Assembly: GCF_945915845.1 (NCBI RefSeq)
Contig: NZ_CAMEFX010000002.1
Coordinates: 81,372 to 145,371 of the forward strand
Direction: 5' to 3'
DNA: 64,000 nt
Origin: an uncultured Actinobacillus sp.
Lineage (GTDB): Bacteria > Pseudomonadota > Gammaproteobacteria > Enterobacterales > Pasteurellaceae
Below, piece after piece: positions 49,788 through 59,473 of the stretch. The position numbers and the translations under genes were made by a program. The notes under the pieces are model-generated. The model ran no database searches, was not told the DNA's origin, and worked only from the letters and a program-made list of their open reading frames with translations. Position 1 is the first letter of the stretch; each line of letters starts with the position of its first letter.

Positions 49788-52031
49788 TTATTCAACCACT
49801 TCAATATCCACACCACTATGTAAGCCACGTGGTAGGCTTGAACCTTTGCGTCCGCGTTCGGCGCGGAATTTCTGTAGATCTTCTGGTTTTAATGTGATTT
49901 TGCGTTTGCCTGAGTGGAATATTAAACTCGAGTTTTCGCTAATCAACAATAATTTCATCACAAAATCTAACCGCGCTTTGGCATCATTGGCTGAAATACT
50001 GATAATTTTGTTACCTTTCCCTTTGGATAAAGACGGTAAATCTTTCACTGGGAAAATTAACATTCTGCCGGCCTGTGTTAAGGCAACTAACAAAGCATTT
50101 TCATCAGGAATAAGCAATGGCGGTAAGACTTTCGCATTTTCAGGTAAACTTAATACCGCTTTACCTGCTTTGTTGCGTGCTACCAAATCTTCAAATTTAC
50201 AGATAAAGCCATAGCCGGCATCGGATGCCATTAATAAGGCTTGGTTTTCATGTTCGATTAAAACTTGCTCAATATTTGCGCCGGCTGGCAAGGTTAATTT
50301 CCCGGTTAACGGTTCTCCTTGTGAGCGGGCAGACGGTAAACTTAATGGATCTAAGGCATAGCTCCGACCTGTGCTGTCCATAAAAACGGCAGGCTGATTA
50401 CTTTTACCGTGAGCATGAGTGAGGTATTTATCTCCAGCCTTATAGCTTAAACTTGGCGCGTCAATATCATGTCCTTTCGCGCAGCGTACCCAACCCATTT
50501 CAGATAAAATCACGGTAACAGGTTCCGCTGGCATCATATCCGTTTCAGAAATTGCTTTGGCTTCTGCACGTTCAATCATCGGCGAACGGCGTGGGCTGGC
50601 ATAGGTTTTAGCATCTTGCTGAATTTCTTTTTTAATGAGCGTATTTAAGCGACGTTCAGAACCCAAAATTTCTTCTAAATACTGACGTTCTTCTTCTAAT
50701 TTGGCTTTTTCCGCTTGTAACTCGTGTTCTTCTAATTTGGCTAAGTGACGCAAACGTAAGTTTAAAATCGCTTCCGCTTGTTCATCAGTTAAATTAAAAC
50801 GCGCCATTAATACGGTTTTCGGTTCATCTTCATTACGGATAATGTCAATCACTTCATCAATATTTAAGAACGCGATCATTAAGCCATCTAAAATATGTAA
50901 ACGTGACAAGACTTTATCTAAACGATAACGCAAGCGGCGAGTGACGGTAATTCGGCGGAATTGCAACCATTCTGTCAAGATTTGTACTAAGCCTTTTACC
51001 GCAGGTTTATGATCTAAACCGATCATATTCATATTAATACGGTAGCTTTTTTCCAAATCAGTCGTAGCAAATAAATGGTTCATCAAGGCATCAATATCTA
51101 CGCGATTTGAGCGGGGAACCAGCACGATGCGCACCGGATTATCCTGATCCGCTTCATCACGCACATCTTCTACCATCGGTAATTTTTTGGCATTCATTTG
51201 CTCAACAATTTGCTGTTGGATTTTGGTTGGAGACGCTTGATGTGGCACAGCACTGATGATGATTTCACCGTCTTCTTTTTTCCACGTCGCGCGCATTTTT
51301 ATTGAGCCACGACCTTGTTCGTAGATTTTACGAATTTCCGATTTTGGTGTAATAATTTCCGCTTCAGTTGGGTAGTCTGGGCCTTGTACGTAAGTCAGAA
51401 GGTCGTCTAATGTTGCTTTGGGATTTTCCAATAATGCCACAGCCGCATCCGCTACTTCATTGATATTATGGGGCGGAATATCTGTCGCCATACCTACGGC
51501 AATCCCCGTTGTGCCGTTTAACAGAATATGTGGCAAACGCGCCGGCAAATATTGTGGTTCTTCTAACGTGCCGTCAAAGTTCGGTTGGTAATCGACCGTG
51601 CCTTGCCCCAATTCACTTAACAGCACTTCGGCAATTTTCGATAAACGAGATTCTGTATAACGCATTGCCGCGAAAGATTTGGGATCATCCGCCGCCCCCC
51701 AGTTCCCTTGCCCATCCACTAGGGGATAGCGATAAGAGAAAGGTTGTGCCATTAACACCATAGCTTCATAACATGCAATGTCACCGTGTGGGTGGAATTT
51801 ACCTAACACATCTCCCACTGTACGCGCGGATTTTTTGTATTTCGCTTGCGCATTTAACCCCAATTCTGACATGGCATACACGATACGGCGTTGAACCGGC
51901 TTTAAACCGTCACCAATAAATGGCAAAGCCCGATCCATGATGACGTACATGGAGTAGTTGAGATAAGCACTTTCGGTAAAAGTGCGTAATGGCATTTGTT
52001 CGATGCCTTCGTAGTTGATGTTGTTGTTCAT
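49788..52031 (-). CDS. parC: topoisomerase IV subunit A, with Ser-to-Ile in the QRDR
   Basis: 747 residues. [27 protein letters not shown], then [21 protein letters not shown] with the catalytic Tyr, GyrA-type coiled coil and C-terminal beta-pinwheel ([12 protein letters not shown]). ParC decatenates chromosomes together with ParE. Codon 85 is ATT (Ile) where sensitive Haemophilus have Ser after HPHGD (position 84 in H. influenzae numbering); Glu89 (E88) is unchanged. Ser-to-Ile here is a known fluoroquinolone-resistance change. Not adjacent to parE: a nitrite reductase gene and a structured repeat intervene. Confidence 0.97.
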   Translation of the reverse strand: MNNNINYEGIEQMPLRTFTESAYLNYSMYVIMDRALPFIGDGLKPVQRRIVYAMSELGLNAQAKYKKSARTVGDVLGKFHPHGDIACYEAMVLMAQPFSYRYPLVDGQGNWGAADDPKSFAAMRYTESRLSKIAEVLLSELGQGTVDYQPNFDGTLEEPQYLPARLPHILLNGTTGIAVGMATDIPPHNINEVADAAVALLENPKATLDDLLTYVQGPDYPTEAEIITPKSEIRKIYEQGRGSIKMRATWKKEDGEIIISAVPHQASPTKIQQQIVEQMNAKKLPMVEDVRDEADQDNPVRIVLVPRSNRVDIDALMNHLFATTDLEKSYRINMNMIGLDHKPAVKGLVQILTEWLQFRRITVTRRLRYRLDKVLSRLHILDGLMIAFLNIDEVIDIIRNEDEPKTVLMARFNLTDEQAEAILNLRLRHLAKLEEHELQAEKAKLEEERQYLEEILGSERRLNTLIKKEIQQDAKTYASPRRSPMIERAEAKAISETDMMPAEPVTVILSEMGWVRCAKGHDIDAPSLSYKAGDKYLTHAHGKSNQPAVFMDSTGRSYALDPLSLPSARSQGEPLTGKLTLPAGANIEQVLIEHENQALLMASDAGYGFICKFEDLVARNKAGKAVLSLPENAKVLPPLLIPDENALLVALTQAGRMLIFPVKDLPSLSKGKGNKIISISANDAKARLDFVMKLLLISENSSLIFHSGKRKITLKPEDLQKFRAERGRKGSSLPRGLHSGVDIEVVE

Positions 52032-52086
52032 AATTTCAACTTTTTTATTTAAATTGTATTTAGATCGTTTTTCGCACGATGTGCGA

Positions 52087-52510
52087 CTTACTTTTTCTTT
52101 GCGTTGCCAAAGAAAAAGTAAGCAAAAAGAAAGGCAACCCCGATTTGCCTTGTTTCCTGAAAATCACTAAATTTGCTTCACGAAAAATAAGTAAACTCGC
52201 TTCGCTCAAACAAACTTATTTTTCTACAAATTTAGTAATTTTCAGGCGACAAATAGGGGCCCCGTCTGAGCGCCTGAGTGTTTTGAAATTTTTAGCAAAA
52301 TTCAGTATGTCTGAGCGAAGCGAGTTCTGGAATTTTGCGTTAAAAAAATTTCAAATAAGCGAAGAAAAGCAGCGAAGTCGGGGTGTGCTTTCTTTTGCCT
52401 ACTTTGCTTTGCACAAGCAAAGACAAAACCTTTAGGTTTTGAACGTTGCCAAAGGCAACGGCACATAGTGCAAGCATAGCGAAGTAAAAGTAGGTCGCCC
52501 TGTGGGCGAA
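52087..52510. repeat. structured intergenic element with two long hairpins
   Basis: Between nirK stop and parC start. In order: 15-bp perfect hairpin (52087-52101 with 52108-52122); hairpin A (20-bp stem 52156-52175 with 52227-52246, one mismatch, plus inner 11-bp stem 52182-52192 with 52214-52224); CAGGCG/CGCCTG; palindrome GGGGCCCC (52256-52263); hairpin B (52284-52303 with 52327-52353, bulged); CGTTGCC-AAA-GGCAACG (52444-52460). Loops of A and B are exactly complementary over 14 bases. Frames through it are not genes. Ends show AAGAAAGGCAACCCCGA against a near-inverted copy at about 52375-52395, so it may be a mobile or dispersed repeat. Confidence 0.8.
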
Positions 52511-52516
52511 AACCCA

Positions 52517-53623
52517 CTATTTTAAATGAAAATGCACATCGACATTCGCATCTGGGTTTTGTTTGTCATAAGGTTCGTCTTTAATTTTGCCGCTGTAAAT
52601 TTCAGGGTTTTCTTTCCCTTCTACCATCAACATTCCTTTTGCCCCTTTTTCAGCGCGGAAAATGCTGTGGTCAAGGAGAGTATATTGCCCGGGAACTTGT
52701 ATCGTAGCTTCTGCAATAACGGCACCACCCGCAGGGATTAAGGTTGTTTGTACATTATGATTTTGCAAACTTCCACCTTCCACATAAACCGTATCAAATG
52801 GTTTGCCAATTAAGTGAAAAGATGAAATTTTGTTCGGACCGGCATTACCAATAAAAAAGCGAATTTTATCCCCAACTTTAGCTTTTAAGGCATCTTCGCC
52901 CATTAGCGCACCGTAATGCCCATTGAAAACCACGTAATCAGGAAGTTCGTAACCTGCTTTTTCCATACTAAAAACTTGCAAGCCTTTTTCACCAAAACTT
53001 CCTTGTGTGTAGAATTCATTTTGTACGATATAAAATTCTTTATCGGCTTTTGGCAACCCTGTTTTCGGTTCTACTAACATCAAACCAAACATTCCTTTTC
53101 CGATATGAGTTGCCGCACCAGGGAAAGCCGCGCAATGGTAAAGGTATAATCCCGGTTGTAAGGCTTGAAAGGCAAATACACTAGTACGCCCTGGTTTGGT
53201 ATTACTTGCAATGGCGCCCCCTTCCGGTGCCGCAGCAGAATGGAAATCAATGCTGTGTTCCATTTTAGAATTGGCAGGGTTAGACAAATGTACTTCTACG
53301 GTATCGCCTTCACGTACACGAATAAAAGGCGCAGGCGTTGCACCATTGAATGTCCAATATTTAAATTGTGTGCCATCAATGATATCCATGACTTTTTCAA
53401 TCGCTTCCAATTTCACCACAACACGCGCGGGTTCTTGGCGTGTAATGGGCTTGGGAACATTCGGCGCAAAGGCTAATTCCGCTTCAATAACCGGCAGTTT
53501 TGTTGAAAGTGCGGTTGAATTATCGATTGTTTTGTTTGTTTCGCTATTGGCAAAAGCATTGTATGAGAATAATGTTGTTACGCTTAATAAGAGTGCAAGT
53601 GTTGTTTTTTTCATTTTATTCAT
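52517..53623 (-). CDS. nirK: copper-containing nitrite reductase (NirK/AniA type)
   Basis: 368 residues. Signal peptide cut after AFA, no lipobox, so a soluble periplasmic protein rather than the AniA lipoprotein. Copper ligands: HSIDFHSA (type 1 and 2 His and the catalytic Asp), YHCAAFPGAATHIGKGMFG (Cys, His, Met of type 1 copper), SSFHLIG (catalytic His) and LLDHSIFR. Reduces nitrite to NO in anaerobic respiration. The ATG begins one base after the parE stop codon, so it must depend on parE transcription or a promoter inside parE. A second possible start is the ATG three codons in. Confidence 0.95.
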   Translation of the reverse strand: MNKMKKTTLALLLSVTTLFSYNAFANSETNKTIDNSTALSTKLPVIEAELAFAPNVPKPITRQEPARVVVKLEAIEKVMDIIDGTQFKYWTFNGATPAPFIRVREGDTVEVHLSNPANSKMEHSIDFHSAAAPEGGAIASNTKPGRTSVFAFQALQPGLYLYHCAAFPGAATHIGKGMFGLMLVEPKTGLPKADKEFYIVQNEFYTQGSFGEKGLQVFSMEKAGYELPDYVVFNGHYGALMGEDALKAKVGDKIRFFIGNAGPNKISSFHLIGKPFDTVYVEGGSLQNHNVQTTLIPAGGAVIAEATIQVPGQYTLLDHSIFRAEKGAKGMLMVEGKENPEIYSGKIKDEPYDKQNPDANVDVHFHLK

Positions 53624-53624
53624 A

Positions 53625-55559
53625 TTACAAATCCAAATCGGCTTGATCGCCTTTTGTCTGCAACCAATTTTTACGATCTTCTGCTCGTTTTTTGTTGAGC
53701 AACATATCCATTAATTCAATGGTTTCATTGCTCAAAATATCTGAATTTTCCACCGCACTTTCATCAGCCATAGGCTCTTCATAGGTTAATTGAACCAAAC
53801 GGCGCGTGCTTGGATCCATGGTGGTTTCCCGTAATTGGCTTGGGTTCATTTCACCCAAACCTTTAAAGCGTTGTACATTCGGTTTTCCACGTTTGCTGCT
53901 TAAGCGTTCTAAAATGGCTTCTTTTTCGTGTTCATCTAAGGCGTAATAGACTTCTTTGCCTAAATCGATACGATAGAGCGGTGGCATTGCCACATAAACA
54001 TGTCCGTCTTTGACCAATTGCGGGAAATGGCGTAAAAATAAGGCGCAGAGTAGGGTGGCGATATGCAATCCATCGCTATCCGCATCCGCAAGGATACAGA
54101 CTTTTCCGTAACGTAACTGGCTTAGATCGTTGCTGTCCGGATCGATACCTAGGGCTACGGCAATGTTGTGTACTTCTTCAGAAGCCAGTACTTGCTCTGA
54201 TGAAACTTCCCAGGTGTTTAGAATTTTACCGCGCAATGGCAAGATTGCTTGATATTCGCGGTCGCGCGCTTGTTTGGCTGAACCGCCCGCCGAGTCACCT
54301 TCTACCAGAAATAATTCTGTCCGCTCAAGATCTTGCTGTGAACAGTCGGCTAATTTTCCGGGTAATGCAGGGCCTGAAGTGAGTTTTTTACGCACCACTT
54401 TTTTAGACGCACGCAAACGGCGTTGTGCAGAACTGATCGCCATTTCGGCTAATAATTTGGCAGGTTCGATATTATTATTGAGCCACAAACTGAAAGCGTC
54501 TTTCACTACGCCGCTGACGAAAACCGCACTTTCACGGGATGACAAACGTTCTTTGGTTTGTCCTGCAAATTGGGCATCGTGCATTTTGAGTGATAACACG
54601 TAGGCACAACGGTCCCACAAGTCATCTGCCGTTAATTTTACCCCTTTAGGCAATAAATTTTGGAATTCGCAGAATTCAATCATGGCGTCAATTAAGCCTT
54701 TGCGTAAGCCGTTGACATGGGTTCCGCCTTGAATGGTTGGGATTAAGTTTACATAGCTTTCCCCAATTAAATCACCGCCTTCAGGTAGCCATAATAATGC
54801 CCAATCCACCGCTTCCGTTGAGCCTTTAAAGCTGCCGATAAATGGGGTTTCGGGCAGCGTAGTGAATTCACTGACCGCTTCGATTAAATAATCCGAAAGT
54901 CCGTCTTGATACAACCAGCTTTCTTCTGTGCCATTGATGTGATCGATAAATTTGATTTCCAGCCCTGAACAAAGCACCGCTTTTGCACGTAGCAAATGGC
55001 GTAGGCGAGATACAGAGAATTTATCGCTATCAAAATATTTTGGATTTGGTTTAAATTTGACCGCAGTTCCTGTGGTACGGCGACCGCAAGTCCCCACCAC
55101 TTCTAATTCTTCCACTTTAAGACCGTTTTCAAAGGCAATATGATAAACCTGACCGTTACGCTTTACGGTGACATCCACACGCTCGGAAAGGGCATTGACC
55201 ACGGAGATCCCTACGCCATGCAAACCACCGGCAAATTCATAGTTTTTATTCGAAAATTTACCGCCGGCATGAAGTTTCGTCATAATCACTTCCACGCCGG
55301 ACATTTTTTCAGTCGGGTGCATATCTACAGGCATACCACGCCCATTATCGATTACTTCAAGCGATTGATCTTTGTGTAAAATCACTTCAATTTTGGTGGC
55401 AAAACCCGCTAAAGCTTCATCCACACTATTATCTATAACTTCTTGCCCTAAATGGTTTGGACGTTGGGTATCAGTGTACATCCCGGGACGAACTTGTACT
55501 GGCTCAAGCCCCTTTAACACGGTAATATTTATTGAATCGTATTCTTTTGGCATTGTCAT
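53625..55559 (-). CDS. parE: topoisomerase IV subunit B
   Basis: 644 residues. GHKL ATPase motifs VIDNSVDEALAG and VIDNGRGMPVD, GGLHGVGISVVNALS, transducer domain, TOPRIM ELFLVEGDSAGGSAKQARDRE and DADSDGLHIATLL. Partner of ParC in decatenation. The start may be ATG 55559 (MTMPKEYDS) or 55553. QRDR (EGDSAGGSAKQ...PLRGKILNTWE) looks like wild type. Confidence 0.97.
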   Translation of the reverse strand: MTMPKEYDSINITVLKGLEPVQVRPGMYTDTQRPNHLGQEVIDNSVDEALAGFATKIEVILHKDQSLEVIDNGRGMPVDMHPTEKMSGVEVIMTKLHAGGKFSNKNYEFAGGLHGVGISVVNALSERVDVTVKRNGQVYHIAFENGLKVEELEVVGTCGRRTTGTAVKFKPNPKYFDSDKFSVSRLRHLLRAKAVLCSGLEIKFIDHINGTEESWLYQDGLSDYLIEAVSEFTTLPETPFIGSFKGSTEAVDWALLWLPEGGDLIGESYVNLIPTIQGGTHVNGLRKGLIDAMIEFCEFQNLLPKGVKLTADDLWDRCAYVLSLKMHDAQFAGQTKERLSSRESAVFVSGVVKDAFSLWLNNNIEPAKLLAEMAISSAQRRLRASKKVVRKKLTSGPALPGKLADCSQQDLERTELFLVEGDSAGGSAKQARDREYQAILPLRGKILNTWEVSSEQVLASEEVHNIAVALGIDPDSNDLSQLRYGKVCILADADSDGLHIATLLCALFLRHFPQLVKDGHVYVAMPPLYRIDLGKEVYYALDEHEKEAILERLSSKRGKPNVQRFKGLGEMNPSQLRETTMDPSTRRLVQLTYEEPMADESAVENSDILSNETIELMDMLLNKKRAEDRKNWLQTKGDQADLDL

Positions 55560-55616
55560 AAGTTGATGAGAATTAAGTCAATTTTGAAAGATAAAAAATT
55601 GGGAGGATTATAGCAA

Positions 55617-55646
55617 AAAGTGCGGTCAAAATCGACCGCACTTTTG
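55617..55646. terminator. inverted uptake-signal pair
   Basis: AAAGTGCGGTC and GACCGCACTTTT around AAAATC; ends the transferase transcript on the minus strand ahead of parE. Confidence 0.8.
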
Positions 55647-55658
55647 AGTAGGAAAAAC

Positions 55659-55679
55659 GATTACTTCGCAATACGCTTA
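55659..55679. repeat. 21-bp direct repeat: extra copy of the ettA 3' end
   Basis: Begins GATTACTTCGCAATACGCTT; identical over 21 bases to 57395-57415, where it encodes the last residues KRIAK and stop of ettA. Copies bracket the transferase gene. Confidence 0.9.
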
Positions 55680-55707
55680 GTCGCTATTAGAAACAGCTCC
55701 TATAAGT

Positions 55708-57298
55708 TTATGGTAATTTCGCAGGATCATCCTGCAAGGTATTAAATTCTATCAATTTATCTCCGTCAAATACCTTGATATCATCTTGTTTATCCGAGAA
55801 AAAACCTTCAGATTTCGATAACGTTACTTCTTTAACCCCTAACCATTCAGCAAACCCAGACATAAAATTAAAGGCAGAGCGTTGAGTTTTTATGAACACT
55901 CTATTTTTATCATCACTGGATATTTTGATAAATGGTACTTGATAATTTTGTTTATATTGATTATTCACAAACATTGAAAACCTATCACCGTTCTGTTTAT
56001 GAGATAAACCATGATCGGAGAAATAAATAAGGGAATAATTTTCTTGAGATTTAAATAACTCAATCACTTCTTTAATCAATAAATCAGTTTGTGTTAATGT
56101 TTCTAAATAACAAGACATATTTTGATTGATAAAATATATTGCTGGCTTACTCTCCAATCGTTCACAAAATTCTGGATGGGACCCCATTAGATGTAAAACA
56201 AATAAGCGATGCTTATCTTGTTTTTCAGTAACATATCCTTTGAGAATATCGAGCATCTTCCTATCATTGACGTTAGTGAAGTTATATCCGGCCTTTTTAG
56301 TAAAATGGATATTATCAGCATTAAATGCAACACGAGCAGCAATTGTGTCAAACTCTCCAAATTTTCCCTGATTTGAGATCCAATAAGTTTCAAAACCGGC
56401 ATTTTTTGCCAAGGTAATAATATTATCCTGATAAGAAAATTGATTATTCTTATTTAAATATAGTATTCTTTGCAAAGAGGTTTGAGTATTCAATGCAGTA
56501 GATATATAGCCATCAATAATGAAACCATTTGTACTATTTAAGAATGGTGTGGTATCGATTGGGTAACCATATAATGACATATAGTCTGCCCTCATACTTT
56601 CACCAATTACCAATATATAATTTTTATATTTTGGATTAATATTTAAAATATTCCAACTCACAGGATCATCTACCGATTTTTTCAATTCATTGTTATAACT
56701 ATAATAGTTTAATGTGTTACTAATCAATTTGGCAGGAAACCCAATAGGTGCAACATTAGTATGCTCAAGGGAAAACTTATCATTATGTGCATAATGTGTT
56801 TTAAGGGGTTTGTAAATTGTACATAAAGTTATAATAATTATAATAGTAATATTTCTACTTAATGACAGTGATGAAAATGACATGTTTTTTATTCTGTAAA
56901 GAATATATACACAGAATATAAAAAATAAACCTGATAATATATACAAATAAATAGGGATGTTTTTAATAAATTCTATACTTTCAAGCATATTAGTTTCAAA
57001 AATAGAAACTACTATACCTTCCGAAAATCTTCCATAAATAATAGCAGCAGGAAGATATAAGACACCTATAACAGCAGTTATACTAAATATCAGATAGAAT
57101 AATGTTATAGAGAAATGAAGAAGAAAATAGAAAATTAGGTACGTTGCGATAATACCTTCAATCTTAATAAGATGCCCCAAAGAATAGCTTAGAATAATAG
57201 AATATAGGAATAATAAGATATAAACTATTCTTGACTGACTGACTGACTGACTGACTGACTGACTGACTGACTGACTGACTGACTAACGACTTAAACAT
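55708..57298 (-). CDS. phase-variable phosphoethanolamine-transferase/sulfatase-like membrane protein, OFF as sequenced
   Basis: The main frame (55708 to at least 57180, 490 residues) has four to five N-terminal membrane helices and an alkaline-phosphatase-fold domain: YILVIGESMRADYMSLYGYPIDTTPF, VLHLMGSHPEFCE and SLIYFSDHGLSHKQNGDRF, as in EptA/EptB/Lpt-type lipid A or LOS modifying enzymes. The only good start is ATG 57298 (AGGAAA before it), which reads MFKSLV into 13 AGTC units. With 13 units the frame reaches a stop at about 57164; with 12 (or 15) it joins the main frame through SRIVYILLFLYSIILSYSLGHLIK, a natural first helix, giving 528 residues. Expression is thus switched by slippage. 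Confidence 0.85.
57233..57284. repeat. tetranucleotide tract, 13 x GACT (AGTC on the coding strand)
   Basis: 52 bases of exact repeat just after the start codon of the transferase gene. Tetranucleotide tracts in 5' coding ends are the classic Haemophilus phase-variation device. Confidence 0.97.
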
Positions 57299-57396
57299 TT
57301 TATTTCCTATAAAAAGTAAGTAAATATATAGAGAAAGGGTATTAAAATAAGAAAATATGGTGAGATCATCACCATATTTTTCATTATTATTTCAGA

Positions 57397-59067
57397 TTAC
57401 TTCGCAATACGCTTATATTTAATACGATGTGGTTGCGTTGCCGTTTCGCCTAAGGTTTTCTTTTTCCACTCTTCGTAGTCTGAGAAGTTACCTTCGTAGA
57501 AAGTGACTTTACCTTCATCGCCGTAATCTAAAATGTGAGTGGCGATACGGTCTAAGAACCAGCGGTCGTGCGAGATAACCATTGCACAGCCTGGGAATTC
57601 TAAGATCGCATTTTCTAACGCACGCAAGGTTTCCACGTCAAGGTCGTTGGTTGGTTCGTCTAATAATAAGACGTTTCCGCCCGCTTGTAACAATTTCGCA
57701 AGGTGTAAACGACCACGCTCACCGCCTGACAATTCGCCAACACGTTTTTGTTGATCTACGCCTTTGAAGTTAAAGCGTCCAACATAAGCACGGCTTGGGA
57801 TTTCAAAGTTACCGATAGTTAAAATATCTTGTCCGTTTGACACTTCTTCCCACACGGTTTTCTTGTCGTCCATTGCATCACGGAACTGATCCACAGAGGC
57901 AAGTACCACCGTTTCGCCCATCACGATTGAACCGCTATCTGGCTGTTCTTGACCTGAAAGCATACGGAATAAGGTTGATTTACCTGCACCGTTCGCCCCG
58001 ATGATCCCCACAATCGCCCCTTTCGGAATGCTGAAAGATAAATCATCAATTAAAGTGCGGTCGCCGTAAGATTTGGTTAGATTGCTCACTTCAATCACTT
58101 TATCCCCTAAGCGTGGACCAGGTGGAATAAAGAGTTCGTTGGTTTCGTTACGTTTTTGATATTCGCCTGAGTTAAGCTCTTCAAAGCGTGCCATACGCGC
58201 CTTGCTTTTCGCCTGACGACCTTTCGGATTTTGGCGTACCCATTCCAACTCTTTGGCAATGGATTTTTGGCGAGCATTTTCCGCCGCTTGTTCTTGCTCT
58301 AAACGTTTCTCTTTTTGCTCTAACCAAGAAGAGTAGTTACCTTCCCAAGGAATACCTTCACCACGGTCAAGCTCTAAGATCCAACCTGCCACGTTATCTA
58401 AGAAGTAACGGTCGTGGGTAATTGCCACCACAGTACCTTCGTAGTCGTGTAAGAAACGTTCTAACCACGCCACAGACTCCGCATCTAAGTGGTTGGTCGG
58501 CTCGTCTAATAACAACATATCCGGTTTTTCGAGCAATAAGCGGCAAAGTGCCACACGGCGGCGTTCTCCCCCTGAGAGGTGTTCAATTTTTGCGTCCCAA
58601 TCAGGTAAACGTAACGCATCAGCCGCACGTTCTAGCTGGTTATCCAAATTGTGCCCATCGTGAGCTTGAATAATTGCTTCTAATTGTGCTTGTTCAGCCG
58701 CAAGTTTATCGAAATCCGCATTCTCATCAGCATAAGCCGCATACACTTCATCTAAACGAGTGAGTGCATTTTTCACTTCTGAAACTGCTTCTTCAATGGC
58801 TTCACGCACGGTTTGCTGTGGCTCTAATTTTGGTTCTTGCGGAAGATAACCGATTTTGATCCCTGGTTGCGGACGAGCTTCCCCTTCAAACTCTTTATCA
58901 ACACCAGCCATAATGCGTAATAGGGTGGATTTACCCGCACCATTTAAGCCTAGTACCCCGATTTTCGCCCCAGGAAAGAAGCTTAAAGAAATATCTTTTA
59001 AAATATGACGTTTCGGCGGAACAACTTTGCCTACTCGGTGCATTGTGAAAACAAATTGTGATGACAT
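57397..59067 (-). CDS. ettA: energy-dependent translational throttle protein (ABC-F)
   Basis: 556 residues, two ABC domains: [11 protein letters not shown]...LSGGERRRVALCRLLLEKPDMLLLDEPTNHLDAESVAW, linker with Arm region, then GANGAGKSTLFRML...LSGGERGRLHLAKLLQAGGNVLLLDEPTNDLDVET. C-terminal HRIKYKRIAK as in E. coli EttA. Binds the ribosomal E site and gates the first peptide bond in response to ADP/ATP. Its last 21 bases are copied 1.7 kb further on, beyond the transferase gene. Confidence 0.97.
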   Translation of the reverse strand: MSSQFVFTMHRVGKVVPPKRHILKDISLSFFPGAKIGVLGLNGAGKSTLLRIMAGVDKEFEGEARPQPGIKIGYLPQEPKLEPQQTVREAIEEAVSEVKNALTRLDEVYAAYADENADFDKLAAEQAQLEAIIQAHDGHNLDNQLERAADALRLPDWDAKIEHLSGGERRRVALCRLLLEKPDMLLLDEPTNHLDAESVAWLERFLHDYEGTVVAITHDRYFLDNVAGWILELDRGEGIPWEGNYSSWLEQKEKRLEQEQAAENARQKSIAKELEWVRQNPKGRQAKSKARMARFEELNSGEYQKRNETNELFIPPGPRLGDKVIEVSNLTKSYGDRTLIDDLSFSIPKGAIVGIIGANGAGKSTLFRMLSGQEQPDSGSIVMGETVVLASVDQFRDAMDDKKTVWEEVSNGQDILTIGNFEIPSRAYVGRFNFKGVDQQKRVGELSGGERGRLHLAKLLQAGGNVLLLDEPTNDLDVETLRALENAILEFPGCAMVISHDRWFLDRIATHILDYGDEGKVTFYEGNFSDYEEWKKKTLGETATQPHRIKYKRIAK

Positions 59068-59121
59068 TTTCTATCCTATTAATGTAAAAAATACGGTGGT
59101 ATTTTACCGAATTTTAGGGAT

Positions 59122-59160
59122 AAAAAAAACCACTCCGAAGAGTGGTAGGAAAGTAGTTTA
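59122..59160. repeat. 39-bp direct repeat, left copy (with terminator hairpin)
   Basis: Eight A, CCACTC-CGAA-GAGTGG, then TAGGAAAGTAGTTTA. On the minus strand it is a hairpin followed by eight T, i.e. a terminator. Exact copy at 60633-60671. Confidence 0.95.
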
Positions 59161-59331
59161 ATCGTTATTATAATCCTTGGTAAAATCAATAAGTTGCAGC
59201 AACTTCAAGGGATTAAAATTGCAAATAAAGGAAAATATAGGTAAATAAAGACAAATTAACCACCACGAAATCGCACACTAAGTGCCTAAATTCTCAATGG
59301 GGTTGAATTGCTCGGCTTGCTCTAGGTAGCT

Positions 59332-59343
59332 GGGGGGGGGGGG
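59332..59343. repeat. homopolymer tract of 12 G
   Basis: Uninterrupted G run in otherwise unassigned DNA; no start codon or gene is in obvious register with it. Confidence 0.9.
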
Positions 59344-59473
59344 AAGTGTGCGTAAATCATCGTTAACTTGAAGATAATAAGGAATTAATGATCAATGGTC
59401 AGTGGTGGGAGTTACCCAATATTCCACAAGGCCCACAAGTACCGCCACATCCTACAAGGGTTTTATGAAAAAG

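Noticed and set aside
52079..52435. 118-codon frame in the structured element upstream of parC
   Set aside because: It follows the hairpin arms and loops, including reverse-complementary loop codons; no RBS and no protein-like pattern.
53640..53820. Resistance change in ParE
   Set aside because: The ParE motifs EGDSAGGSAKQ and PLRGKILNTWE look normal; nothing comparable to the ParC change was seen.
59400..59466. Minus-strand Cys/Gly-rich stretch (GCGGTCGPCGILG) just after the RHH-like gene
   Set aside because: No start codon: an in-frame stop lies just upstream, and the stretch is under 25 codons. Not reported as a peptide gene.
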